Assembly (NCBI GenBank): GCA_015485715.1
Contig: WFTA01000087.1
Span: 1 to 7,957, forward strand
Direction: 5' to 3'
Length of the DNA stretch: 7,957 nucleotides
From: Patescibacteria group bacterium
GTDB lineage: Bacteria; Patescibacteriota; Patescibacteriia; WFTA01; S139-112
In this document: in pieces, positions 1-5,334 of the stretch
How positions within the stretch are numbered: position 1 is the stretch's first letter
Layout: every line of letters begins with the position of its first letter
The notes under the pieces: model-generated
The model's database searches: none
Seen by the model: only the letters and a program-made list of their open reading frames with translations
What the model was told of the DNA's origin: nothing
Made by a program: the position numbers and the translations under genes

Positions 1-1
1 C

Positions 2-115
2 CAATGGGTGTGTAATTTGATTTAGAGCAACATATCTGCAGATAATCTTGAAAAGTGGGGCTGGGTGGAGCTGAGCAAGTTGACCAATATACAGTGTCAA
101 AGCCAAAACTATCAT
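2..115 (-). CDS. Possible partial ORF running off the left edge, unidentified
   Basis: An ATG at 113-115 on the minus strand opens a frame without stops to the window edge (38 codons). The start is hydrophobic (MIVLALTLYIG) and is followed by PAPLFKIICRYVAL. The frame also stays open upstream to another in-frame ATG near 159, but that stretch is 7-bp low-complexity DNA and unlikely to be coding. The segment PAPLFKIICRYVAL is encoded again at the right end of the window (7915-7956). The base differences within that shared segment are silent in this frame (CTA/TTA Leu, GCC/GCT Ala), which favours this frame being coding. Against this, the opposite-strand frames are also open for part of the repeat, and the ORF is short and truncated. 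I do not recognise the product. Confidence 0.28.
   Translation of the reverse strand, partial: MIVLALTLYIGQLAQLHPAPLFKIICRYVALNQITHPL
22..66 (+). repeat. Terminal repeat, left copy (inverted relative to right copy)
   Basis: These 45 bases reappear as the reverse complement at 7913-7957 with three differences (at 25, 59 and 65). The central 33 bp (26-58) are identical in both copies. The core holds a perfect 12-bp palindrome, TATCTGCAGATA, at 33-44. Similarity stops after position 66. The right copy ends exactly at the window edge, so the true repeat may be longer. Most likely this is a dispersed multicopy sequence at which an assembly stopped. It could also be part of a duplicated gene. Confidence 0.85.
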
Positions 116-123
116 TATTGTTA

Positions 124-263
124 TTTTGGATTTGGGACTTGGGATTTTATTGGACATTTGGATTTTGGTATTTGAAATTCTATAGGTTTGGGTTAATTAG
201 GAATTAGCAATTAGGTTAATTTATATATTAATTTTGCATTTTGAATTTTGCATTTTGAATTTT
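124..263 (+). repeat. 7-bp-unit degenerate repeat region in the leader of the first operon
   Basis: Non-coding, T-rich DNA built from several short runs of 7-bp units. TTTTGGA, TTTGGGA and CTTGGGA are adjacent at 124-144. ATTTGGA, TTTTGGT and ATTTGAA are adjacent at 156-176. AATTAGG, AATTAGC and AATTAGG are adjacent at 195-215. Two perfect 14-bp copies of TTTTGCATTTTGAA occupy 232-259, which is four units of TTTTG(C/A)A. The runs share the 7-bp length but differ in sequence and phase. No strong promoter for the downstream operon stands out; TATATT at 224-229 is a weak -10 candidate without a good -35. From memory, similar heptamer-like intergenic DNA occurs in several CPR genomes. Confidence 0.75.
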
Positions 264-267
264 TTAT

Positions 268-630
268 ATGTTTTACTTATCATTTTTACCATTTATAATC
301 TGGGCAGGGATAATATTTTATTTATCATCTATTCCTGCTGCGTCATTGCCATCTGCTGAATGGTATGTCCCTTATATAGTGCATTTTATAGAATATTTTA
401 TATTGGCGGTTCTGGCTCTTTTACCGTATTATATATGGGATAAAAAGATGAAAATAAATACTTTGTATTATTGGGGTATTTTTCTTGCTTTTTATGCTTT
501 AACTGATGAGGTTCATCAGATATGGGTAGAAGGACGTCAGTTTTCTCTGCTTGATTTAGGTGTTAATCTTGTTGCTGTTTTTCTTGTTTTGTATTTTTAT
601 AAAAAATATGGTAAAATTATAGTAAATTAA
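268..630 (+). CDS. VanZ-like family membrane protein
   Basis: This 120-residue integral membrane protein has about four hydrophobic segments (roughly residues 3-21, 35-56, 65-80 and 94-112). It carries the VanZ-like signature: FYLSS near residue 17, HFIEYFIL (H39, E42), then TDEVHQ (D80, E81, H83, Q84), R90, D96 and N100. The family is named after the teicoplanin-resistance accessory protein VanZ, but most members are small housekeeping-like membrane proteins of uncertain function; nothing here points to antibiotic resistance. The length is typical of compact members. The ATG at 268 follows a T-rich leader with no Shine-Dalgarno sequence. It is the first gene of a tight plus-strand cluster, and the next gene begins 9 nt after its stop. 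Confidence 0.88.
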   Translation: MFYLSFLPFIIWAGIIFYLSSIPAASLPSAEWYVPYIVHFIEYFILAVLALLPYYIWDKKMKINTLYYWGIFLAFYALTDEVHQIWVEGRQFSLLDLGVNLVAVFLVLYFYKKYGKIIVN

Positions 631-639
631 TTCTATTTT

Positions 640-978
640 ATGACCAGAGAAAGATGGGAAGATATAGTTTATAAAATCGAAACCATGTTTCCTGATGCCA
701 AGCTTGTGAAAGAAGAGATAGAAGACGTGGATACAGGAGTAAAAGAAGTTATTGAGTTTGATTCTCCTCAGATGGGCAGGGTAAAGCTGGAGTTTGTAGA
801 TATGCCGCTTCTTTTAGAGGAACGTACAATCGGAGGTAAGAGAATAGGAGCACAGGTAAAGGTGGAGAGAATATACTCTGATACCGAGCGGGTTTATAAG
901 CTTAATGTTTATAAGCTAAATGAAAACACCAATGAGTGGGAAAAATTGGACATAGAAAGTGAAGATTTTGTATTATGA
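640..978 (+). CDS. Small conserved hypothetical protein of CPR type
   Basis: This 112-residue, charged, soluble protein has no signal peptide or membrane segment. It begins MTRERWEDIVYKI and later contains GRVKLEFVDMPLLLEERT and KVERIYSDTERVYKLNVYKL, a pattern of alternating beta strands after one N-terminal helix. I recognise the MTRERWEDIV...LEF...VE.(I/V)YS pattern as a small hypothetical recurrent in candidate phyla radiation genomes, from memory and without a family name. Its function is unknown. It starts 9 nt after the VanZ-like gene. It ends in TGA, which overlaps the next gene's ATG as ATGA, so the two are translationally coupled and TGA is a real stop in this genome. No Shine-Dalgarno sequence is visible before the ATG. 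Confidence 0.82.
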   Translation: MTRERWEDIVYKIETMFPDAKLVKEEIEDVDTGVKEVIEFDSPQMGRVKLEFVDMPLLLEERTIGGKRIGAQVKVERIYSDTERVYKLNVYKLNENTNEWEKLDIESEDFVL

Positions 979-1532
979 GATTTTATAATTTTTTGCAAAG
1001 AAACAGACTTGGGAATAGGGGTGAGTCATATCATCAGAGATTTTTCACAGATCCTGCTTTTACTGTTTTGATGGCAGGATTTGTGGTGTTTAGTTTTTCT
1101 GTGTATACTGTTGCTTATAATTTTGGCTATGACAATTCAGGTACTGTAAATAATACTGTAGAGCTGGTTGGCACCAGCAAGGTTCTTGGTGATGCGGTTG
1201 AAATAGACAAAGAAAGGGCTTTTTTGGATCCTGATATTTATGAATATTCCATGAGAGTTTTACTTCAGAAGTATTTGGAAGCAAGACTTAAGGTAATAGA
1301 CAATTACAATGATGGAGGAGTGGATGAATTTATAAACATAGCTGAGCAAATTCAAAAATCTCTACTTGATATGAGAGTGAGAGAATATTATAGAGATGTT
1401 CATTTGCGTATTGTAACATTGATACAGAAAGAGATAGAGTACTATAAAAATATAGAGCAGGAAAATAGTGATGTGGATAAATATTCTCAGGAATGGGAGG
1501 AAATATTGAATCAGTATAAATGGCTTAATTAA
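975..1532 (+). CDS. Single-TM hypothetical protein with helical extracytoplasmic domain
   Basis: This 185-residue protein has a short basic N-terminus (residues 1-27, several Arg) and one membrane helix at about 29-50 (FTVLMAGFVVFSFSVYTVAY). A Gly/Asn/Thr-rich linker follows, then a predicted mostly helical domain from about 85 to the end, rich in Glu, Lys, Tyr and Ile. The positive-inside rule suggests the C-terminal domain lies outside the cytoplasm. I recognise no family. Its ATG overlaps the stop of the upstream gene by 4 nt, and the downstream membrane-protein gene begins 12 nt after its stop, so it is very likely co-transcribed with both. The helical domain could serve as a scaffold or assembly partner for the adjacent polytopic protein; that is inference from position only. 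Confidence 0.8.
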   Translation: MRFYNFLQRNRLGNRGESYHQRFFTDPAFTVLMAGFVVFSFSVYTVAYNFGYDNSGTVNNTVELVGTSKVLGDAVEIDKERAFLDPDIYEYSMRVLLQKYLEARLKVIDNYNDGGVDEFINIAEQIQKSLLDMRVREYYRDVHLRIVTLIQKEIEYYKNIEQENSDVDKYSQEWEEILNQYKWLN

Positions 1533-1544
1533 TTTTTGTTGATT

Positions 1545-2384
1545 ATGACAGCACAGTCTTTACCGCACTATATAAAAAATTTTCCTACAGCTGTAGGATT
1601 TATTTTATTTTTTTCCATAGAGATTATATATTCCAAGTTTGATCTTCTGGCATGGGTTTTGGGTTTTATTGTTTTATTTCTCTTACTTGTTTCTTTTATT
1701 TATTTCAGGATTGTGGAAAAGGGAAGTATATGGAGTTTTTTTACAAGTTCTTCACTCAGGGGCGCTATTTTTCTCATCTTTCCCATTATAGGACAGATTT
1801 TGTTTGTAGATTTGAGTGAATCTCTCTTTCATATTTTTGCTTTTTTTCTCGGTATAGCTTCTTATTGGTATTTTAATTTTTTGAATTCTTTACTGATATC
1901 TAAAAGTTTTGGAAAAACAGAGTATAATTATAAGCAGTTTTTTGTGGTTATAAATATATTTTTTTCTGCCGCTTTTGCATACAACCTTTTTTCTTTTTTG
2001 AAGGTTCCTGTATGGATGGTTTTACCTGTGTTTTTGGTCTGTATACTTTTCTTTCCTTGGAAGTATCAAGTTTACTTAAAAGACAGCGGAAGTTTGCCAA
2101 CTCTTGGTGGAGAGAGAAAGTTTTCAGTATATATATGGCCGCAGATACAGGAAATTAGAGTATTAAAAACATTTTTTATAATATCTTCTATAGAGCTGTT
2201 TGTTGTTTTTTTATTTCTTCCTTTTAGTGCTTTGTCTGTGGCAGGATCAGTTACCCTCATATCTTACTTTTCAACATATATACTGTTTGCAGATATTGCT
2301 GGTTTTTTAACTCAAAAACTGGTAAAATTATATTTGGGTATATCAATAGCTTTTATAGCTATTTTTATATTATTTATTTTTTAA
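1545..2384 (+). CDS. Polytopic membrane protein of unknown function (about nine TM helices)
   Basis: This protein is 279 residues from the ATG at 1545. An in-frame TTG at 1536 would add three residues, and ATG is preferred. It is extremely hydrophobic, with likely helices at about 15-29, 34-55, 73-89, 94-114, 131-151, 155-171, 207-227, 231-253 and 261-278. The longest hydrophilic stretch (about 172-206) contains DSGSLPTLGGERKF and lies between helices six and seven. I see no motif of a named transporter, flippase or protease. Codons are strongly T-rich, as expected for Phe/Leu/Ile-dense helices. It sits between a single-TM protein and a single-TM PDZ protein in one operon, so the three could form one envelope complex; this is inference from context only. 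Confidence 0.82.
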   Translation: MTAQSLPHYIKNFPTAVGFILFFSIEIIYSKFDLLAWVLGFIVLFLLLVSFIYFRIVEKGSIWSFFTSSSLRGAIFLIFPIIGQILFVDLSESLFHIFAFFLGIASYWYFNFLNSLLISKSFGKTEYNYKQFFVVINIFFSAAFAYNLFSFLKVPVWMVLPVFLVCILFFPWKYQVYLKDSGSLPTLGGERKFSVYIWPQIQEIRVLKTFFIISSIELFVVFLFLPFSALSVAGSVTLISYFSTYILFADIAGFLTQKLVKLYLGISIAFIAIFILFIF

Positions 2385-2398
2385 TTTAAAGAAAAATT

Positions 2399-3604
2399 AT
2401 GTCTGATAAAAGCAAAAAGACTAACAAAGAGGCAAAGGAAACAAAATCTAAAGATAAAGAGGAGGTAATAGAGGAAATATTTGTGTCTCCAGATCATGTT
2501 AGACCATCAAGAATTTCATCAGCTGTTGTTTTATCTATTTTTGCAGCAGTGTTTTTTGGGCTTTTATCTGGATTTATTGGATTTGCTTTTGTGATATCTG
2601 GTGCTGCCTCTAATTTTCCATTTTTAAAGGATTTTGATATTTTGAATATTTTACCTGAGAAGCAGATAGTCATCAGACAGCAGCAGTATGTTACAGTAAC
2701 AGAGGACGAATATGTAAGAGATGTGCTTGATAAAATATCTTCTAATATTGCAGTACTGGTTAGAGATGATGAGGATTTGGATAACAACGATGTGATATCT
2801 TATGGGTATGTGGTAAGCAGTGACGGATGGATAGTATTTCCTGATATTTTAGAAAATATTGAGAAAGATGTAGAAGTTATTATAGGAAATATAAAATACA
2901 TTCCGGAAGAATACACATACAGTCAGCAGATTAGATCTACTTTTGTTAAGGTCCAAGCATCTAATCTAAACCCTGTTTCTTTTACAGATAAAAATGATAT
3001 TAATAGAAGTAATGATTATTTTGTGGTCTACAAAAATTTTCCCTCCGGTCAGATCATTCAAAGCAGAGCTTATATAAAAGGGATGATAGAAGAAGACAAT
3101 TATGAAGATAATCAGATAGATAAGAAATATATTATAAGTTTTGATGGAAAGGCAGAAATACCCCAGATTTTGTATTTTAATGATACAGTGGCCGGATTTG
3201 TATTTTATGATGATGAAAGAAAGGAGAATTACCTATATCCTTCCTATTATATTACACGGCTGTTGAAACAGGTTTTTGAGAAGCAGGAAGTAGATATACC
3301 ATATTTAGGTGTTAAGTGGAGGCCTGTATATAATTATTATGATTCAGAAGTTAAAAAGATCCAGATAGATTATGGAGCTGAAGTTATTGATATTGATAAA
3401 GAAGGTCCGGCATATGAGTCAGGGATTAGGAAGGGGGATGTGATTTTGAAGATTGATGATGTTCCTTTAGATGGTGAGTATACCCTTTCTGAAATTATTC
3501 TATCAAAAGACTATGATGAGGGAATTTTTATTAATTTTATAGACAAAGAAGGAAAGGAGAATGAGGTTTTGGTAAAGCTTAGGCCAGCAGAAGTTACTGA
3601 GTAG
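2399..3604 (+). CDS. Membrane-anchored HtrA-like protein with PDZ domain, probable inactive protease
   Basis: This 401-residue protein has a Lys/Glu-rich cytoplasmic tail (1-40), one TM helix (about 43-67), a degenerate trypsin-like region (about 105-290) and a C-terminal PDZ domain (about 303-395). The PDZ domain is clear: YLGV (302-305), then GPAYESGIRKGDVILKIDDVPL (336-357), matching the GPAxxAGLxxGDvIlxinG pattern. In HtrA/DegP proteases GxGxVvdxxGxIvTNxHV precedes the catalytic His. Here GYVVSSDGWIVFPDIL (136-151) has no His. The region expected to hold the Asp reads STFVKVQ (180-186), and no GNSGG motif is seen before TVAGFVF (263-269). The fold is probably kept while proteolysis is lost. 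A role as an extracytoplasmic scaffold or substrate-binding protein is inferred. It starts 14 nt after the upstream gene. Confidence 0.8.
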   Translation: MSDKSKKTNKEAKETKSKDKEEVIEEIFVSPDHVRPSRISSAVVLSIFAAVFFGLLSGFIGFAFVISGAASNFPFLKDFDILNILPEKQIVIRQQQYVTVTEDEYVRDVLDKISSNIAVLVRDDEDLDNNDVISYGYVVSSDGWIVFPDILENIEKDVEVIIGNIKYIPEEYTYSQQIRSTFVKVQASNLNPVSFTDKNDINRSNDYFVVYKNFPSGQIIQSRAYIKGMIEEDNYEDNQIDKKYIISFDGKAEIPQILYFNDTVAGFVFYDDERKENYLYPSYYITRLLKQVFEKQEVDIPYLGVKWRPVYNYYDSEVKKIQIDYGAEVIDIDKEGPAYESGIRKGDVILKIDDVPLDGEYTLSEIILSKDYDEGIFINFIDKEGKENEVLVKLRPAEVTE

Positions 3605-3610
3605 TGTTTT

Positions 3611-4036
3611 CTATTCTTCTATAAAATTTATAATAGATTCTCTGTCAAACTTATCTAGGGTTATTTGATTTTGATATTTAGATACTGATATTTTTGCCGT
3701 CATATTAGGATAGGGAGCCAGATATACAAAATCAGGATATAGATTTACGATCCTGGCAAGATTTTCGAGCAGGTCGCTTTCGCACTCAAACTGAATACAG
3801 TTATAATTTATAATCACCCCGGGTCTGCCTTTTCCGTCAGCATGTTCAAGCATATGCTTGTGCACTCTAATGTCCATAGGTGTTGTAAGTATATGAGAAG
3901 GAGGATTTTGCTCTATATGCCCTGTAATGTCAGTAGGAGGGAGTATATCTTGATTGGAGATGAAAAAATAGAGCCCGAGCAGAACAGTAAGGATGATAAT
4001 TCCAAATGTTAATTTTCCTATTTTTCTATCTTTCAT
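3611..4036 (-). CDS. DUF3105-like membrane-anchored protein
   Basis: This 141-residue protein has one N-terminal TM helix (about 9-27) and an extracytoplasmic domain. Features recalled from DUF3105 are visible: a Pro-rich start with H40 and PPSH (45-48), the HKHMLEH block (59-65), the VIINYNC strand with C80 and C85, APYPNM (107-112), and an ending of LDKFDRESIINFIEE. The biochemical role of the family is unknown. The clustered His and the two Cys could bind metal or form a disulfide, which is inference. The upstream neighbour on the same strand encodes a DsbA-like oxidoreductase 76 nt away, so this Cys-containing protein is a plausible client or partner. Its stop lies 6 nt from the stop of the convergent PDZ gene, leaving no room for a separate terminator. 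Confidence 0.8.
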   Translation of the reverse strand: MKDRKIGKLTFGIIILTVLLGLYFFISNQDILPPTDITGHIEQNPPSHILTTPMDIRVHKHMLEHADGKGRPGVIINYNCIQFECESDLLENLARIVNLYPDFVYLAPYPNMTAKISVSKYQNQITLDKFDRESIINFIEE

Positions 4037-4112
4037 CTTTAGGTTTATACTTATAGAGTTTATTGAGATTATTCAGAGAAAGGGAATAAGAAGATGTTGT
4101 GTTTTTGTTTGT

Positions 4113-4889
4113 CTAAAGAAGAGAATCTATAAGCTGTTTAAGTTGGGTATATGATATAGCTCCTGATATAGGTATTTTATCTCCGTCAGGTGTTATAATT
4201 ATCGAATACGGCGTTCCTCTTCCTCCGGCAGCAACAGCCTGATTGTAGTGATCTTGTACTTTTTTGGCATATTTGCCTGAGTCAATGCATTCTTTGAATT
4301 TGTTTTCATTAAGCCCTACATATTTGGCAATATTCGGAAGTTCATTGAGATCAAGACCATTGTTGGAAGGTGTAATCTCGAATAATCTGTCCAAATATGC
4401 CCAGAAGGCATCATTTCCTCCCAACTCTCCCGCACACTCTAAAGCTTCTGCTTCTTTGGGTGCTTTGGAATGGAGTGATACCAGTGGAAAGTGTCTATAT
4501 ACCCATCTGACTTCAGGATTTTCTTCTACAATACGTTTTAATGCAGGGTGTATTTTTTTACAGTAGGGACATTCAGTGTCAGAGAATTCAACTAGTGTAA
4601 TTTTGGCATCTTTCCTGCCTCTTATCCAATCTTTATCAGTTACAGAAGCAAGTTTTATAGAGTTTTGTCTATTTTTATTGTTTTGGTTTGCTTGTTGAAT
4701 TCTGTCATTATCTTCTTTCATTTCTGCTATATTAGAATTTGAAGAGTTTGCACTGTGTTTATCACTTACCACTATTCCCAACAGGACAAAAAATCCTACT
4801 ACAAAAAATAAAACCAAAGCTCCTCCAAGACCCAAGAAGAAACTTGCCTTTGGGGATAAATTTGAAAAAAATCCCCTCTCTTTATCCAT
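4113..4889 (-). CDS. DsbA-family thiol:disulfide oxidoreductase, membrane-anchored
   Basis: This protein is 258 residues from the ATG at 4889. A TTG at 4907 would add six residues (MSYRRV) and is less likely. Order: short cytoplasmic tail, TM helix (about 16-40), Asn/Gln/Ser-rich flexible linker (about 45-83), then a DsbA-like thioredoxin domain (Thioredoxin_4 type). The active site CPYC is at 107-110 after VEFSDTE, and the cis-Pro loop GTPYSII has T226-P227. A second Cys pair (C152, C201) lies in the helical insertion and could form a structural or relay disulfide. The predicted role is oxidation or isomerisation of disulfides outside the membrane. No VKOR or DsbB partner lies in the window. 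GAAGAG 2 nt before the ATG is a poor ribosome site. The downstream DUF3105-like gene is probably co-transcribed. Confidence 0.9.
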   Translation of the reverse strand: MDKERGFFSNLSPKASFFLGLGGALVLFFVVGFFVLLGIVVSDKHSANSSNSNIAEMKEDNDRIQQANQNNKNRQNSIKLASVTDKDWIRGRKDAKITLVEFSDTECPYCKKIHPALKRIVEENPEVRWVYRHFPLVSLHSKAPKEAEALECAGELGGNDAFWAYLDRLFEITPSNNGLDLNELPNIAKYVGLNENKFKECIDSGKYAKKVQDHYNQAVAAGGRGTPYSIIITPDGDKIPISGAISYTQLKQLIDSLL

Positions 4890-4942
4890 AACTCTTCGGT
4901 AAGACAACCTCTGTTGCCTTTTAATTTTTTATGATTATTTGT

Positions 4943-4971
4943 ATTATATAATAAATGGAATATTTGTACAA
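4943..4971 (-). promoter_or_regulatory. Candidate promoter for the DsbA-like gene
   Basis: On the minus strand, TATAAT (complement of 4943-4948) is a perfect -10 hexamer. It is preceded by TTGTAC (complement of 4966-4971) with exactly 17 bp between. The -35 matches the consensus at TTG only. The -10 lies about 54 nt upstream of the ATG at 4889. This is sequence-based prediction in AT-rich DNA, where chance matches are common. Confidence 0.4.
4947..4952 (+). promoter_or_regulatory. Candidate -10 element for the acpS operon
   Basis: TATAAT at 4947-4952 is a perfect -10 hexamer on the plus strand, 58 nt before the acpS ATG. It overlaps the opposite-strand -10, and together they form the palindrome ATTATATAAT (4943-4952). 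No good -35 hexamer lies at the right spacing on this strand, so activity would be weak or activator-dependent if real. Confidence 0.3.
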
Positions 4972-5010
4972 ATGTTTTTTAGAGGTGTGTATTATAAATC
5001 ACAAAATTAT

Positions 5011-5325
5011 ATGGAGGTAGGTATTGATATAGTAAATATAGAAGAATTTAAAACAAAGATAGGAGATGGAGATGCACTTTTATCTGTTTTTTTGGATAGT
5101 GAACTGAAATCTTTTACAGGTTTTGAGAGTTTAGCTGGTGTGTTTGCTGCTAAAGAGGCTTTTTTCAAAGCATTGGGAAGAAAAATAGATTGGAAAGATG
5201 TATGGGTAAAAAAGAGTGATACAGGAAAGCCACAACTGCAGACAAACGCTACTGATTATAATATCAAATTGAGCATTTCCCACAGCAAAGATTATGCCGT
5301 AGCTGTGGTATTAATTGAGAAGTAA
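5011..5325 (+). CDS. acpS: Holo-[acyl-carrier-protein] synthase
   Basis: This enzyme transfers the 4'-phosphopantetheine group from CoA to the conserved Ser of an acyl carrier protein. It is 104 residues from the ATG at 5011. A TTG at 4939 would add 24 residues with no family similarity, while MEVGIDIV matches the usual AcpS N-terminus. Signature motifs: GIDI (4-7, Mg-binding D6), then AAKEAFFKALG (46-56, with E49 as the second Mg ligand), GKPQL (72-76) and SISHSKDYA (88-96). It is slightly shorter than typical AcpS, about 120 residues, but all core motifs are present. The next gene starts 9 nt downstream and contains an ACP domain, so that domain is its obvious local substrate. A GGAGGT string lies just inside the coding sequence (5013-5018), too late to act as its ribosome site. 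Confidence 0.93.
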   Translation: MEVGIDIVNIEEFKTKIGDGDALLSVFLDSELKSFTGFESLAGVFAAKEAFFKALGRKIDWKDVWVKKSDTGKPQLQTNATDYNIKLSISHSKDYAVAVVLIEK

Positions 5326-5334
5326 GTTGGTGGT

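Noticed and set aside
80..100. TTGAC-N11-GTCAA inverted repeat as an operator or promoter
   Set aside because: TTGACA on the minus strand is a perfect -35 hexamer, but no -10 lies at 16-18 bp, and the site falls inside the possible outward ORF. Two 5-bp arms are easily chance.
232..259. CRISPR-like or iteron-like array
   Set aside because: The units are 7 bp, directly abutting, with no spacers and no cas or replication initiator gene nearby.
18..978. TGA recoded as glycine (code 25)
   Set aside because: TGA ends the gene at 976-978 in a classic ATGA overlap with the next start, and the main ORFs are complete under the standard bacterial code.
2399..3604. Active HtrA/Deg serine protease
   Set aside because: The PDZ domain and the GYVVSSDGWIV strand fit, but His, Asp and the GNSGG serine motif are not found at the expected places.
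4264..4566. Plus-strand 100-codon ORF opposite the DsbA-like gene
   Set aside because: It is antisense to the CPYC-containing domain and has no family features; it is a shadow frame.
4939..5010. N-terminal extension of acpS from a TTG codon
   Set aside because: The extra 24 residues show no similarity to the family, the region holds the divergent promoter candidate, and the ATG at 5011 gives the canonical start.
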